Virus record (IMG/VR): IMGVR_UViG_3300028800_000015
Span: 1-50,210 of that record
Direction: 5' to 3' (one strand)
Length of the DNA: 50,210 nucleotides
Source of the DNA: a virus
The notes under the pieces are model-generated. The model saw nothing but the letters and a program-made list of their open reading frames with translations. It searched no databases and was not told where the DNA came from. Position 1 is the stretch's first letter. Every line of letters begins with the position of its first letter. Of this stretch, positions 39,115 to 46,307 are shown in pieces. Position numbers and translations under genes: made by a program.

Positions 39115-40389
39115 TCAGACTCGGCCGTCGACGGCAACCAGCCTCTTCGCCAGCCACTCAAAGACTGGCACCGCGACGGAGTTACCCATCATGCGGTAGC
39201 GGTGGCTATCGGCCATTTCGCGGCCATCGTGGCCGTAGCGCGTCCAGTCATCAGGGAAGCCCTGAAGCCGCTCGCACTCCCGCGGGGTGAGACGTCGCAC
39301 TCCAGTCTCCAGTGAGCCAGGATCGGCGATCAGCGTCGTTGCGCGCACGTCTCCGGTGTTGTCTGCGAGGTTGAGAGTGTTGGCGAAGTCCTCCTCGACC
39401 CACGTCTCGAAGTCTTCGGTGTTCTGCGCACGTCGGCCCTTGCGAAACGTCGCGACCAAGTTGTCCGTACCGTCACCGCGAGGTGAACTGTGGCCGTGAT
39501 GGCCCATGCTTGCCGTCAGGGTCGATGCCACCTCACGACTCGCAGCGATCAGATGACCAGCTTGCGCCATGCCGTCGCTGACTCCTTGAGTCGTCAGCGC
39601 TCCAGTGACGAGCAACTGGCCGCCAGCAGCGCCTTCGGCATCGACTCGATAACCGCGCTTGCCGCCGCCCTGTAGGGTCGAAGTCACCTCGGAAGTAACG
39701 AGCAACTGACCAGCCACGGCCGTCTTGTCGTCGATACCAGCCGTCGTGAGTGTGGTCGCTACTTCTCGGGTCGGCTGGCTACGATGCGTAGCGCTTGGTC
39801 CAGCAGCGGTGGCAGAGTCCGGCCGCGCCGAGTGGCGCGAAGGAGGATTCCCTTGCACGCTCTCGTTGAGAGCCAATACTTCAGCGGCACTTCGGACGTC
39901 TCCACGACGTCCGACAAGGACGACACGACGGCGTCGTTGGGCCACTCCGAAATACTGCGCGTCGAGCACGCGCCAGGCGACGCCATACCCGAGGTCGGCC
40001 ATCGTTGCAACGACGGTGCCCATGTCCCGTCCGCCGCTCGAAGTAAGCGCGCCTGCAACGTTTTCCCAGACGAACCAGTCCGGCTGGCACTCGTCGACGA
40101 CGCGGGCGTAGTCGAAGAAGAGGCTGCTGCGTGAGCCATCCAGTCCAGCTCTTGCTCCAGCCACGCTGAGGTCTTGGCAGGGTGTGCCGCCGATGATGAC
40201 ATCGGCGCTACCTCGTCGGACATGGGTCTCCTTCAGGTCAGAAGCGATGTGAACGGTCGGCCAGTGATGGCGCAGCACCGACTGACAGTGCTTGTCCCAC
40301 TCGACCTGACCAATGATCGTGGCGCCAGCGCGCTCGAAGCCGAGGTCGATGCCACCGACACCGGAGCACAGTGATCCGACTCGCAGCAT
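39115..40389 (-). CDS. C5 cytosine DNA methyltransferase
   Basis: This 424-residue enzyme methylates cytosine at C5, probably to protect phage DNA from host restriction. The motifs occur in order: motif I around L7-C-S-G-V-G-G, motif IV G-G-T-P-C71-Q with the catalytic Cys, motif VI F-V-W-E109-N110-V, motif VIII Q-R-R-R-R-V-V-L-V-G and motif X G-N-S-V-A-V-P. Residues about 180-340 carry repeated E-V-A-T/S-T-L-T and T-S-T-L-Q-G-G-G units. No partner restriction nuclease is present. The ATG overlaps the upstream stop (ATGA). Confidence 0.93.
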   Translation of the reverse strand: MLRVGSLCSGVGGIDLGFERAGATIIGQVEWDKHCQSVLRHHWPTVHIASDLKETHVRRGSADVIIGGTPCQDLSVAGARAGLDGSRSSLFFDYARVVDECQPDWFVWENVAGALTSSGGRDMGTVVATMADLGYGVAWRVLDAQYFGVAQRRRRVVLVGRRGDVRSAAEVLALNESVQGNPPSRHSARPDSATAAGPSATHRSQPTREVATTLTTAGIDDKTAVAGQLLVTSEVTSTLQGGGKRGYRVDAEGAAGGQLLVTGALTTQGVSDGMAQAGHLIAASREVASTLTASMGHHGHSSPRGDGTDNLVATFRKGRRAQNTEDFETWVEEDFANTLNLADNTGDVRATTLIADPGSLETGVRRLTPRECERLQGFPDDWTRYGHDGREMADSHRYRMMGNSVAVPVFEWLAKRLVAVDGRV

Positions 40390-40535
40390 CAGTCGACCCA
40401 CTCGACCGTCGGGAGCGGCACCGTCGGATGGGTCTCGCTCGACTCGTGCTGGACGATGACCTCAACGGCCAGCGCCTCCAGTTCGTCGGTATCGAGTGAG
40501 GAGACATCGAAGGTGAAGACGATGTGTGTGGTCAT
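40389..40535 (-). CDS. Small acidic protein upstream of methyltransferase (48 residues)
   Basis: This 48-residue protein has a strand start (MTTHIVFTFDV), a D-T-D-E-L-E-A-L helix and a P-T-V-P-L-P end. GGAGGA lies seven bases before the ATG. It overlaps both neighbours. The family is unknown. Confidence 0.6.
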   Translation of the reverse strand: MTTHIVFTFDVSSLDTDELEALAVEVIVQHESSETHPTVPLPTVEWVD

Positions 40536-40636
40536 CGGGACTTCCTCCGACGGACGGTCTCGGCGACTGTGTAGCAGAAGAACTGCCACGAGCAGTAGAA
40601 CACGCCGAGGAGGATGGCGAGTGATGCGGTTATCAT
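40532..40636 (-). CDS. Tiny membrane protein (34 residues)
   Basis: This 34-residue frame has a hydrophobic helix (ITASLAILLGVFYCSWQFFCYT) and a basic end (RRRKSR). The ATG at 40636 has AAGGAG ten bases upstream and its TGA overlaps the next ATG. It is the first gene after the strong promoter at 40666-40694. Confidence 0.55.
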   Translation of the reverse strand: MITASLAILLGVFYCSWQFFCYTVAETVRRRKSR

Positions 40637-40665
40637 CTGGTCTGGTCTCCTTCGTTGAGGACTTC

Positions 40666-40694
40666 AGGATAGGTCACCAGCGAAGGTCTGTCAA
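40666..40694 (-). promoter_or_regulatory. Sigma-70-like promoter of the accessory block
   Basis: The minus strand has TTGACA (40689-40694), a 17-base spacer and TATCCT (40666-40671). Inverted heptamers AGGACTT (40658-40664) and AAGTCCT (40693-40699) bracket it and could form an operator. It lies right after the fibre gene stop and ahead of the first accessory gene. Confidence 0.78.
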
Positions 40695-40712
40695 GTCCTA
40701 GACCAAAGATTC

Positions 40713-42725
40713 TCAGCCGATCCAGACGAGCGGAGCCACGCCGGTTCGGGAGCTCGGCGGGGTGATGCTGCCTGGCGTGCCACCAGAGGCATTGATAGTG
40801 GCCGAGTTGTCCGGCAACAACGTACTCGGTGCTGAGACACCAATCAAGATCTCAGAACCGCTAGAGCACGTGACGCCGACCCAGTAATGACCGGCTGGAA
40901 TCGTGATGGATGCCGACGGGGTCGTCCAGGCGATCTTCTGGACACCAGTAGTGGCCGCCACCGAGCCAGTCTGCGCGATGATCGTCGTGCCATCGTCGCT
41001 GTAGATCGTGACCCGCAGGTTGCCATTCGCGGTCGAGTTGTCGACGTAGACGTGGCCGGATACGACTGGTGCGAGCAGCGTGTAACCGACCGTCGCCATG
41101 TTCGTCGCACCTGGCGTGATCGTTGCGGTAGCTCCAGGTACCGTTGACAACCCGTACGGTGCCGTCAGGGTCAGCGCAGTGAACGATCCGGTCGGACCCG
41201 TTGGCCCGGTGGGTCCGGTGGGGCCTGTCGGTCCAGTAGGTCCGGTTGGGCCGGTCGCGCCAGCAGCTCCGGTCGCGCCTCCCATCACGATGATGTGGTC
41301 GTGGTCACCGTTGGCCCACGTGCCGGACGACGCCAGAACCGAGACGGCGACCGATCCGTACGTCGTGTCGTCGGTCACGGCGCCAGTCGTCTTGACGTAC
41401 ATTTCGTGGATCGGGTTGAAGTCGGTGCTGATACCGATGATCGAGCCGATCGGCAGGTTCTTGATGAGCGTCGTGCAGTTCGAGCCAGATCCGTTGGTAT
41501 AGCTGATGTTCAACCGCGTCACCGACGCGAGCGTGGTGTTGTCGAACTTGAACTGACCCGATCCAGGGTCGGTGTTGGCCGTATCGGTCGAGTAGACGTA
41601 CTTCAGGCCCGCGGCGCCGTTGAGCGCTGCGAAGAAACTGATGGCGTCGGCGGCCGTGAAGGTGCCACCGCTCGCGGCGACCGAGAACGTCAGTTCGACC
41701 CAGCCACTGTTGACCGCAACCACTGAGACGGTCACAACGAGCTCGCTGCCAGGCGTGGTGGCGTCCTGACCCACGAGCACCGACGACGGTCCCGCTAGTA
41801 GTGAGAGCCAGCCGGTCATGTCGGTACCACTGGCGTCGAGCGTCGAGAACGCTGCGTGCGTTGCCGACCCTGGCGTTGCGTTGTCGAGCCGGAAGTTGCC
41901 CGAGCCGGGGTCGGCCATCACCGTGCTCGACTGGAAGTTCCAGACCAGGCCGCCGGCTACGCCAGTGGCGCCTGTCGGCCCTGTCGGCCCTGTCGGCCCT
42001 GTCGGCCCTGTCGGCCCTGTCGGGCCAGTACCTCCAGTTGGGCCGGTAGGCCCAGTCGGACCCGTTGGTCCTGTAGGTCCCGTAGGGCCTGTTGCTCCAG
42101 TGCCACCTGTCGGGCCTGTCGGTCCCGTTGGACCAGTCGGCCCTGTAGGGCCAGTCGGTCCTGTCGGACCCGCAACCGTCGATGCCGCTCCTGTTGGTCC
42201 AGTCGGACCCGTAGGTCCAGTGGGTCCTGTTGCACCGTCAGCTCCCGTCGGTCCAGGCACCGTCGAGTCGGCGCCGGTCGGTCCAGTGGGTCCGGTCGGC
42301 CCCGTCGGGCCAGTTGGCCCGCCAGAAGGCCCCGTCGGCCCGGTCGGGCCTTGGAATCCGGCCTGAAGCACGCCGAAGTCGTCGTAGATCTGCCAGCCGC
42401 GCGCGTTGTAGATCGCGGTCCAGCCGGCGTGCAGCGTGAACTGCGACCAGATGTTCTCCGGGTCGGTTCCGTTCTGGTAGAACGCGATCGCCTCGTCATC
42501 ACTGCCCGTGTTAACCAGCGTGATCTCGTTGACGAGCGAGACGTGGCCGCTCGGGCTCGTGTAGACCGTCGTCGGGCCAGTCGGAAGCATGAACGGCGCC
42601 GCGAGCAGCTCGAACGCATCCGATCCGCCAGCCGACGGCACCTGATCGCCGCTGATCGTGCACGCCACGACGTCGGCGTCGGTGCACGAGGCAGCGAGGG
42701 TGTCGGCCGCAGCTAGGGTGCGCAT
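40713..42725 (-). CDS. Collagen-like tail fibre protein
   Basis: This 670-residue protein is a probable fibre or receptor-binding protein. It has a beta N-terminal domain, a long GPT triplet tract (about residues 125-265), a beta domain, a second short GPT tract (about residues 485-510) and a beta C-terminal domain ending in [11 protein letters not shown] collagen repeats form trimeric rods in phage fibres. The DNA of the first tract contains perfect 9-bp repeats. No good ribosome binding site is seen before the ATG. Confidence 0.85.
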   Translation of the reverse strand: MRTLAAADTLAASCTDADVVACTISGDQVPSAGGSDAFELLAAPFMLPTGPTTVYTSPSGHVSLVNEITLVNTGSDDEAIAFYQNGTDPENIWSQFTLHAGWTAIYNARGWQIYDDFGVLQAGFQGPTGPTGPSGGPTGPTGPTGPTGPTGADSTVPGPTGADGATGPTGPTGPTGPTGAASTVAGPTGPTGPTGPTGPTGPTGPTGGTGATGPTGPTGPTGPTGPTGPTGGTGPTGPTGPTGPTGPTGPTGATGVAGGLVWNFQSSTVMADPGSGNFRLDNATPGSATHAAFSTLDASGTDMTGWLSLLAGPSSVLVGQDATTPGSELVVTVSVVAVNSGWVELTFSVAASGGTFTAADAISFFAALNGAAGLKYVYSTDTANTDPGSGQFKFDNTTLASVTRLNISYTNGSGSNCTTLIKNLPIGSIIGISTDFNPIHEMYVKTTGAVTDDTTYGSVAVSVLASSGTWANGDHDHIIVMGGATGAAGATGPTGPTGPTGPTGPTGPTGPTGSFTALTLTAPYGLSTVPGATATITPGATNMATVGYTLLAPVVSGHVYVDNSTANGNLRVTIYSDDGTTIIAQTGSVAATTGVQKIAWTTPSASITIPAGHYWVGVTCSSGSEILIGVSAPSTLLPDNSATINASGGTPGSITPPSSRTGVAPLVWIG
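41971..42027. repeat. Perfect 9-bp tandem repeats in the fibre gene
   Basis: The unit GGCCCTGTC is repeated about six times in succession, encoding GPT triplets. Codons are identical here but vary elsewhere in the tract, so this part looks recently expanded and prone to slippage. Confidence 0.8.
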
Positions 42726-42737
42726 TTCACCAGTCTC

Positions 42738-43487
42738 TCACGCTGACATGAAGAACGAGAACGTGCGGCTACCAGCTCCAGAAGGCCCGGTCGGGCCGGT
42801 TGGACCCGTTGGCCCGGTCGCACCGCCTCCAGAACCACTCCCGATCCAGAGAATGTTGACGACGAGCACCGCGTCGTCGGTGCCGTTGCCGTTCGTGTGC
42901 ACCGTGAACGTCGGCGCACCACCAGAAGTGACCGGCACGAAGACCGATGACGTCTCGACTGGCGAGAACGTGGCGCCGGACACGCCGATGACCGTGCCGC
43001 CAGGCGTCGGCGAGACGAACATGTCGCCGCTGTCGAGCGTGCACCAGAACGTGACCGCCTGGCCGTCGCTCAGGTCGCCGCCGCGGTGGTCGTAGGTCAC
43101 CGTGTAGATGTAGACGCCGTCGCGGCTGGCATCGAAGTCCGGGTTGCCGGCGTCGAACGCCGTGTAGGCGTAGTCGCCGTCCTCGCTGATGTTCAGCGTG
43201 AACTGCTGCCAGGTCGTGTCTAGTGCCGGCGGCGTCGGTCCCGAGCTGCTCGCGTCCGAACTGGCCCAGACGATGTAGAGCTGACTGCCGAACCGCTGGC
43301 ACTGGACGCGGTCGTTGATGCTCGGTGCGATGTAGCCTGGCGCGACCGCCGTGACCGGCGTCGTCGAGCCGTCGAGCGTGACCTGAACCGTCGGCGTGAC
43401 CTGTGTGATCGTCCCCGGCACCAACAGCGTTGGCGCTGAGCGCTTCTGCGCGACGCTCTTCGGCCGCGGCCGAGGGTTGGTTGCCAT
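42738..43487 (-). CDS. Fibre or baseplate protein with short collagen-like tail
   Basis: This 249-residue protein has an OB-like beta segment near the N-terminus (VPGTITQVTPTVQVTL and onwards to YIAPSINDRVQCQRFG), a jelly-roll-like middle, and a C-terminal [13 protein letters not shown] tract followed by R-T-F-S-F-F. The last part resembles tail-tip proteins that anchor fibres. It lies directly upstream of the collagen-like fibre gene. No strong ribosome binding site is seen. Confidence 0.7.
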   Translation of the reverse strand: MATNPRPRPKSVAQKRSAPTLLVPGTITQVTPTVQVTLDGSTTPVTAVAPGYIAPSINDRVQCQRFGSQLYIVWASSDASSSGPTPPALDTTWQQFTLNISEDGDYAYTAFDAGNPDFDASRDGVYIYTVTYDHRGGDLSDGQAVTFWCTLDSGDMFVSPTPGGTVIGVSGATFSPVETSSVFVPVTSGGAPTFTVHTNGNGTDDAVLVVNILWIGSGSGGGATGPTGPTGPTGPSGAGSRTFSFFMSA

Positions 43488-43499
43488 GGTCGGCCCAGT

Positions 43500-43973
43500 C
43501 TACGACGTCGGTACCAGTGCGAAGCCGCCAGGGTTGAAGTAGTAGGCCGTCGACGAGGCGTTCTTGCCTGTGACCGTCAGCTTGACGATGTGCGCGCCTG
43601 CTCCCAGCTCAAGGTCGCCGAAGCCGCCGAAGACCGCCGCCTTCTCGGCGCCGGACTGTGCGAAGGTGTCGATCTCCGAACCGACGTTGGTGCCGTCGAC
43701 GCTGACCTGGATCTTGGCCGCGTCTGCCTCGCAGCGCATGAAGATGAACAGTCGGTACGTGGCCGCCGACGTCGACACCGTCCACGCAATGTGGTCGCCG
43801 ATGGCTGGCGTGCCGCTCTGGTAGCGGTTGCCGCCTGTCTCGGTGTTCGGCGGCGTCAGTCCGTTGTCGTTCGTCGGCGTCGAGCCGGCGTCCGGCGCGC
43901 GGAGGTAGTCGACGAACTGACTAATCTCGCCGCCAGCGAACGGAGTGTTCGACTCGTAGACGATGGCGGGCAC
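43500..43973 (-). CDS. Carbohydrate-binding-like tail protein (157 residues)
   Basis: This 157-residue protein is nearly all beta, with a TYRLFIFMRC and IVKLTVTGKN pattern typical of jelly-roll carbohydrate-binding modules (CBM-like). It may bind cell-wall sugars as part of the fibre complex. GAGG lies seven bases before the GTG, which overlaps the upstream TAG by one base. Confidence 0.6.
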   Translation of the reverse strand: MPAIVYESNTPFAGGEISQFVDYLRAPDAGSTPTNDNGLTPPNTETGGNRYQSGTPAIGDHIAWTVSTSAATYRLFIFMRCEADAAKIQVSVDGTNVGSEIDTFAQSGAEKAAVFGGFGDLELGAGAHIVKLTVTGKNASSTAYYFNPGGFALVPTS

Positions 43974-44272
43974 TACTGGTCCTCGATATCGCCGATGGCG
44001 ACTTCCAGCACGTCGACCGACGGCGTGCCGCTGGCCGAGACCGCGTAGACGTGGTCGTGCACGCCGAGCGGGAACGCCAGGTGCGCGCCGCTGATGATCT
44101 GAAACGCTGGCGTCGTCTCGGCGTCGAAGCCGACGGCCGAGGTGACGAGCGAAACGGTGATCGACTCGTCGATATTGTCGACGATGATCGAGCGTCCGGC
44201 CACTCCCGCGAGCGCGTCGAGCTGAACCGGCGTCGAGTCGTTCAGTGCTACGACCGCGATGTTGATTGCCAT
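43973..44272 (-). CDS. Small beta-rich tail-associated protein (99 residues)
   Basis: This 99-residue protein is beta-rich with few charges (MAINIAVVALNDSTPVQL and A-H-L-A-F-P-L-G-V-H-D-H-V-Y-A-V), like small fibre-associated or capsid-cementing proteins. It is placed just upstream of the CBM-like protein. The ribosome binding site is weak. Confidence 0.6.
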   Translation of the reverse strand: MAINIAVVALNDSTPVQLDALAGVAGRSIIVDNIDESITVSLVTSAVGFDAETTPAFQIISGAHLAFPLGVHDHVYAVSASGTPSVDVLEVAIGDIEDQ

Positions 44273-44320
44273 GCGCTCAGGGTAGCGATATTGCGGCTTG
44301 CGTGCTATCGGGATTGCTGG

Positions 44321-44506
44321 TCAGCTCAGATCGAGCGTCGAGACCGGCTTGTCCTGCTCAGCGGCCATCAGCAGTGCCTGGTCTCGTACGTCGCACGTCG
44401 GTGAGCACGGCTCGAAGAGCAAAGTCCTGACGCCGTCGATGATGTCGCACCAGAAACGGCAACCACACGGTGCGACGTAGTCGTCCGGTACGTTCTCAGT
44501 CGCCAT
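44321..44506 (-). CDS. Cysteine-rich small protein (61 residues)
   Basis: This encodes 61 residues with five cysteines (C-G-C-R-F-W-C and later C-S-P-T-C), probably a zinc-binding fold. GGAGG is nine bases before the ATG. No family was recognised. The gap 44273-44320 holds only a weak imperfect inverted repeat. Confidence 0.65.
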   Translation of the reverse strand: MATENVPDDYVAPCGCRFWCDIIDGVRTLLFEPCSPTCDVRDQALLMAAEQDKPVSTLDLS

Positions 44507-44756
44507 TTCGCAGTGCCTCCAGCTCGGTTGATCGTGGATGATGCTTCGCGCACCATGGCGTGCCGTCGACTCGATGCCGGCCGAGCATCAGACAGCCTCG
44601 GCGATGGCAGTTGTGGTGCGCGTACCACAGCACCGCAAGCATCGCGACCTCGATCAGTCGTTCCAGGATGCTCGCGAAACCGCTCCAGAAGCCGTACCAC
44701 ACGCCACTGACGTTTGACGAGCCGGTCCACCACAAGATCCAGTGCAAGAACGACAC
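44496..44756 (-). CDS. Membrane protein with cysteine/histidine tail (86 residues)
   Basis: This 86-residue protein has a Trp-rich N-terminal hydrophobic segment (FLHWILWW), a second one (LIEVAMLAVLWYAHH) and a C-terminal Cys/His cluster (C-H-R-R-G-C and C-A-K-H-H-P). This layout is known from actinophage membrane proteins of unknown function. The GTG at 44756 has GGAGG seven bases upstream. It could act in superinfection exclusion or lysis control. Confidence 0.65.
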   Translation of the reverse strand: MSFLHWILWWTGSSNVSGVWYGFWSGFASILERLIEVAMLAVLWYAHHNCHRRGCLMLGRHRVDGTPWCAKHHPRSTELEALRNGD

Positions 44757-44806
44757 GACGTCACCTCCGGTATGCAATCTGTACCTCATCAGGGTACGGA
44801 TTGCGC

Positions 44807-44834
44807 CGTGGCTGGCGCTAACGCCATCGCCACG
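44807..44834 (-). terminator. Hairpin in the 153-base gap upstream of the membrane protein gene
   Basis: CGTGGC-TGGCG-CTAA-CGCCA-TC-GCCACG folds into an 11-bp stem with a small bulge. A second weaker hairpin, GTACC with GGTAC, follows at about 44780-44797. Nothing else was found in 44757-44909. Confidence 0.55.
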
Positions 44835-44909
44835 GTTGATCGTCTGCTCGACGCCAGCGCCAACCGATCCGTACCTGTTGTCGTCCACAGGCGAGATATA
44901 GCCGTATCG

Positions 44910-45122
44910 TCACAGTGGCTCAATCGACGGATGCAGCACGGTCGACGTCGCTGGCAACCAGATCCAGCCGCCGTAGACGCCGACGTTGCCGATGCCGACC
45001 TCGATCTGCCAGCGCTTCAGGTACACGCGCACCGGCCACGACGAACGCCGCGTGATCCGCGAGCGCGCCGTGAACCGGCCGCCGTACAGCCACAGCCGTC
45101 GACTGCGAATCTTGACCCTCAT
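44910..45122 (-). CDS. Small basic protein (70 residues)
   Basis: This 70-residue protein is rich in Arg, Trp and Tyr in the first half (RSRRLWLYGGRF, W-P-V-R-V-Y-L-K-R-W) and Gly/Val-rich afterwards. It is probably a beta protein; its family is unknown. The ATG overlaps the upstream stop (ATGA). Confidence 0.55.
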   Translation of the reverse strand: MRVKIRSRRLWLYGGRFTARSRITRRSSWPVRVYLKRWQIEVGIGNVGVYGGWIWLPATSTVLHPSIEPL

Positions 45123-45280
45123 TCGTCGCTCGCCGCCTTCATCAGTGCCGAAACCTCGTCTGTGGTGATGGCGCAGTACACCGCGATCTGGTTGATCGAC
45201 CAGCCGGCGATGTAGAGCGCCTCGATGAACGAAGCCGCGGCGTCGATCTCACGCTGCTCCTGTTCAGTCCTCACCGTCAT
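45119..45280 (-). CDS. Small helical protein (53 residues)
   Basis: This 53-residue acidic protein starts at ATG 45280, with GAGG nine bases upstream. It shows E-Q-E-Q-R-E and then a pattern (W-S-I-N-Q-I-A-V-Y-C-A-I-T-T-D-E-V) resembling a short helix-turn-helix. A DNA-binding role is possible. It overlaps the terminase small subunit gene by 17 bases. Confidence 0.6.
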   Translation of the reverse strand: MTVRTEQEQREIDAAASFIEALYIAGWSINQIAVYCAITTDEVSALMKAASDE

Positions 45281-45944
45281 CGACCATTTCCTCGAACCAC
45301 TCGGCGTCTTCGTCGACTCGCTCGCGCGCCTGCTTGATCTCGGCGTTGCGACCGGCCGCGCCAGGCATGTTCCCCAGCTCTTGGAAGATGATCGCACGTA
45401 CCGACGGGTTGGCCGAGTCGTGACCCAGCTTCGCCAGGATCGCCACCATCGCCGACTCGAAGACCGTCGCCTGGTTCTGTGCGATCTCCAGCCGCTTGTG
45501 GTCCAGCCGCGCGCCGAGCCAGATCTTCTCGATCGCCAGCAGGTGCTGTCGCTCACGGAACTGGAGCTCGACGAGCGCGTTGACGCGCGCGCCGTAGCCG
45601 GTGTCGATGCCAGGCCACTCGGTGGCGTTCTTGACGTCCTCGCTGATCTTGCCCCAGACGAGCTCCTCGTCGGTCAAGCCACCGATCGCTCGATCGAGGT
45701 AGGCGATGCGGCTCACCGTTCGCAGGAACTCGTCCTCGAACGCCGCAACCGGGTCACGCAGCGATGAGTCGATCGGCAGTCGAGCCATCCCGAGCGTCAG
45801 TCGCTTCAAGAGCTGCTTGTTCTTCGAGACCCTCGTCGCGGCGCCGTGCCGCTCGCAGACGTCCATGCCTTGCACGGCTGGCTTCGGGCAGCGGCCCTGC
45901 TCCTTGTGGACCGCCTTGCATTGCGGCGCCTCGACGTCAGCCAT
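45264..45944 (-). CDS. Probable terminase small subunit
   Basis: This 226-residue protein has the layout of small terminase-like proteins of actinophages: an N-terminal C-K-A-V-H-K-E-Q-G-R-C-P-K-P and V-C-E-R-H-G-A-A-T zinc-like module, then long helices with FRERQHLLAIEKIWL. It would recognise phage DNA and start packaging with the large subunit. It is 11 kb away from the large terminase and opens the fibre block. The ATG at 45944 has no strong ribosome binding site. A nearby alternative role as a DNA-binding regulator cannot be excluded. Confidence 0.65.
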   Translation of the reverse strand: MADVEAPQCKAVHKEQGRCPKPAVQGMDVCERHGAATRVSKNKQLLKRLTLGMARLPIDSSLRDPVAAFEDEFLRTVSRIAYLDRAIGGLTDEELVWGKISEDVKNATEWPGIDTGYGARVNALVELQFRERQHLLAIEKIWLGARLDHKRLEIAQNQATVFESAMVAILAKLGHDSANPSVRAIIFQELGNMPGAAGRNAEIKQARERVDEDAEWFEEMVDDGED

Positions 45945-46122
45945 GACGGTCACAGTACGCCGCGAGACACTCCAGAATCCACCGGCGTCGGGCGAACGCC
46001 AGCCGAGCAGCGGTCCTGACGACGTGCGCCTCCTCGTCACGCGCGTCGATGAAAGTGCGGCTGGCGGTCGGTCGTGGCTCTCCAGCAGCCGTCGTCTCGG
46101 CCGTCTCGGACGGTGTGCTCAT
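45937..46122 (-). CDS. Small helical protein at the head of the fibre block (61 residues)
   Basis: This encodes 61 residues, Glu/Thr/Ala-rich first and then a basic amphipathic helix (AARLAFARRRWILECLA). A strong GGAGGAG is five bases before the ATG. It is the first gene after the 185-base gap and overlaps the terminase small subunit gene. The family is unknown. Confidence 0.65.
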   Translation of the reverse strand: MSTPSETAETTAAGEPRPTASRTFIDARDEEAHVVRTAARLAFARRRWILECLAAYCDRHG

Positions 46123-46307
46123 CGCTGCTCCTCCATCGTTTGTCCCGAGATCCCTACTTTATGTTGACAACCGCTCCTCACTCTATAGGGGTTACAGTAC
46201 GCTTGTACTATTTCCCCTTGTGTGCAAAAGAAGAGGAAGAAAAGTAGGTACTTCCCAGTTCTGAGCGTGATCCTGTCCCGAGTAGTCCTCACTTGCCCCT
46301 AGACGAA
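46123..46307. promoter_or_regulatory. AT-richer intergenic region between replication and fibre blocks
   Basis: This 185-base gap ends the replication block and precedes the fibre block. It has AGTAC-GCTT-GTACT (46196-46209), a near-palindrome GTTGACAAC (about 46163), GGAAG/CTTCC arms (46234-46254) and TATA-like stretches. No pair of -35 and -10 boxes with 17-base spacing was found on the minus strand. A promoter or operator is expected here by position. Confidence 0.45.

Noticed and set aside
40713-42725. Regular repeats that might suggest a CRISPR array
   Set aside because: The repeats are 9-bp and in frame, encode GPT triplets and have no unique spacers.
46160-46200. Plus-strand CTCACTCTATAGGGG resembling a T7-type promoter
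   Set aside because: No single-subunit RNA polymerase gene is present, the match lacks the upstream part, and no plus-strand gene follows.
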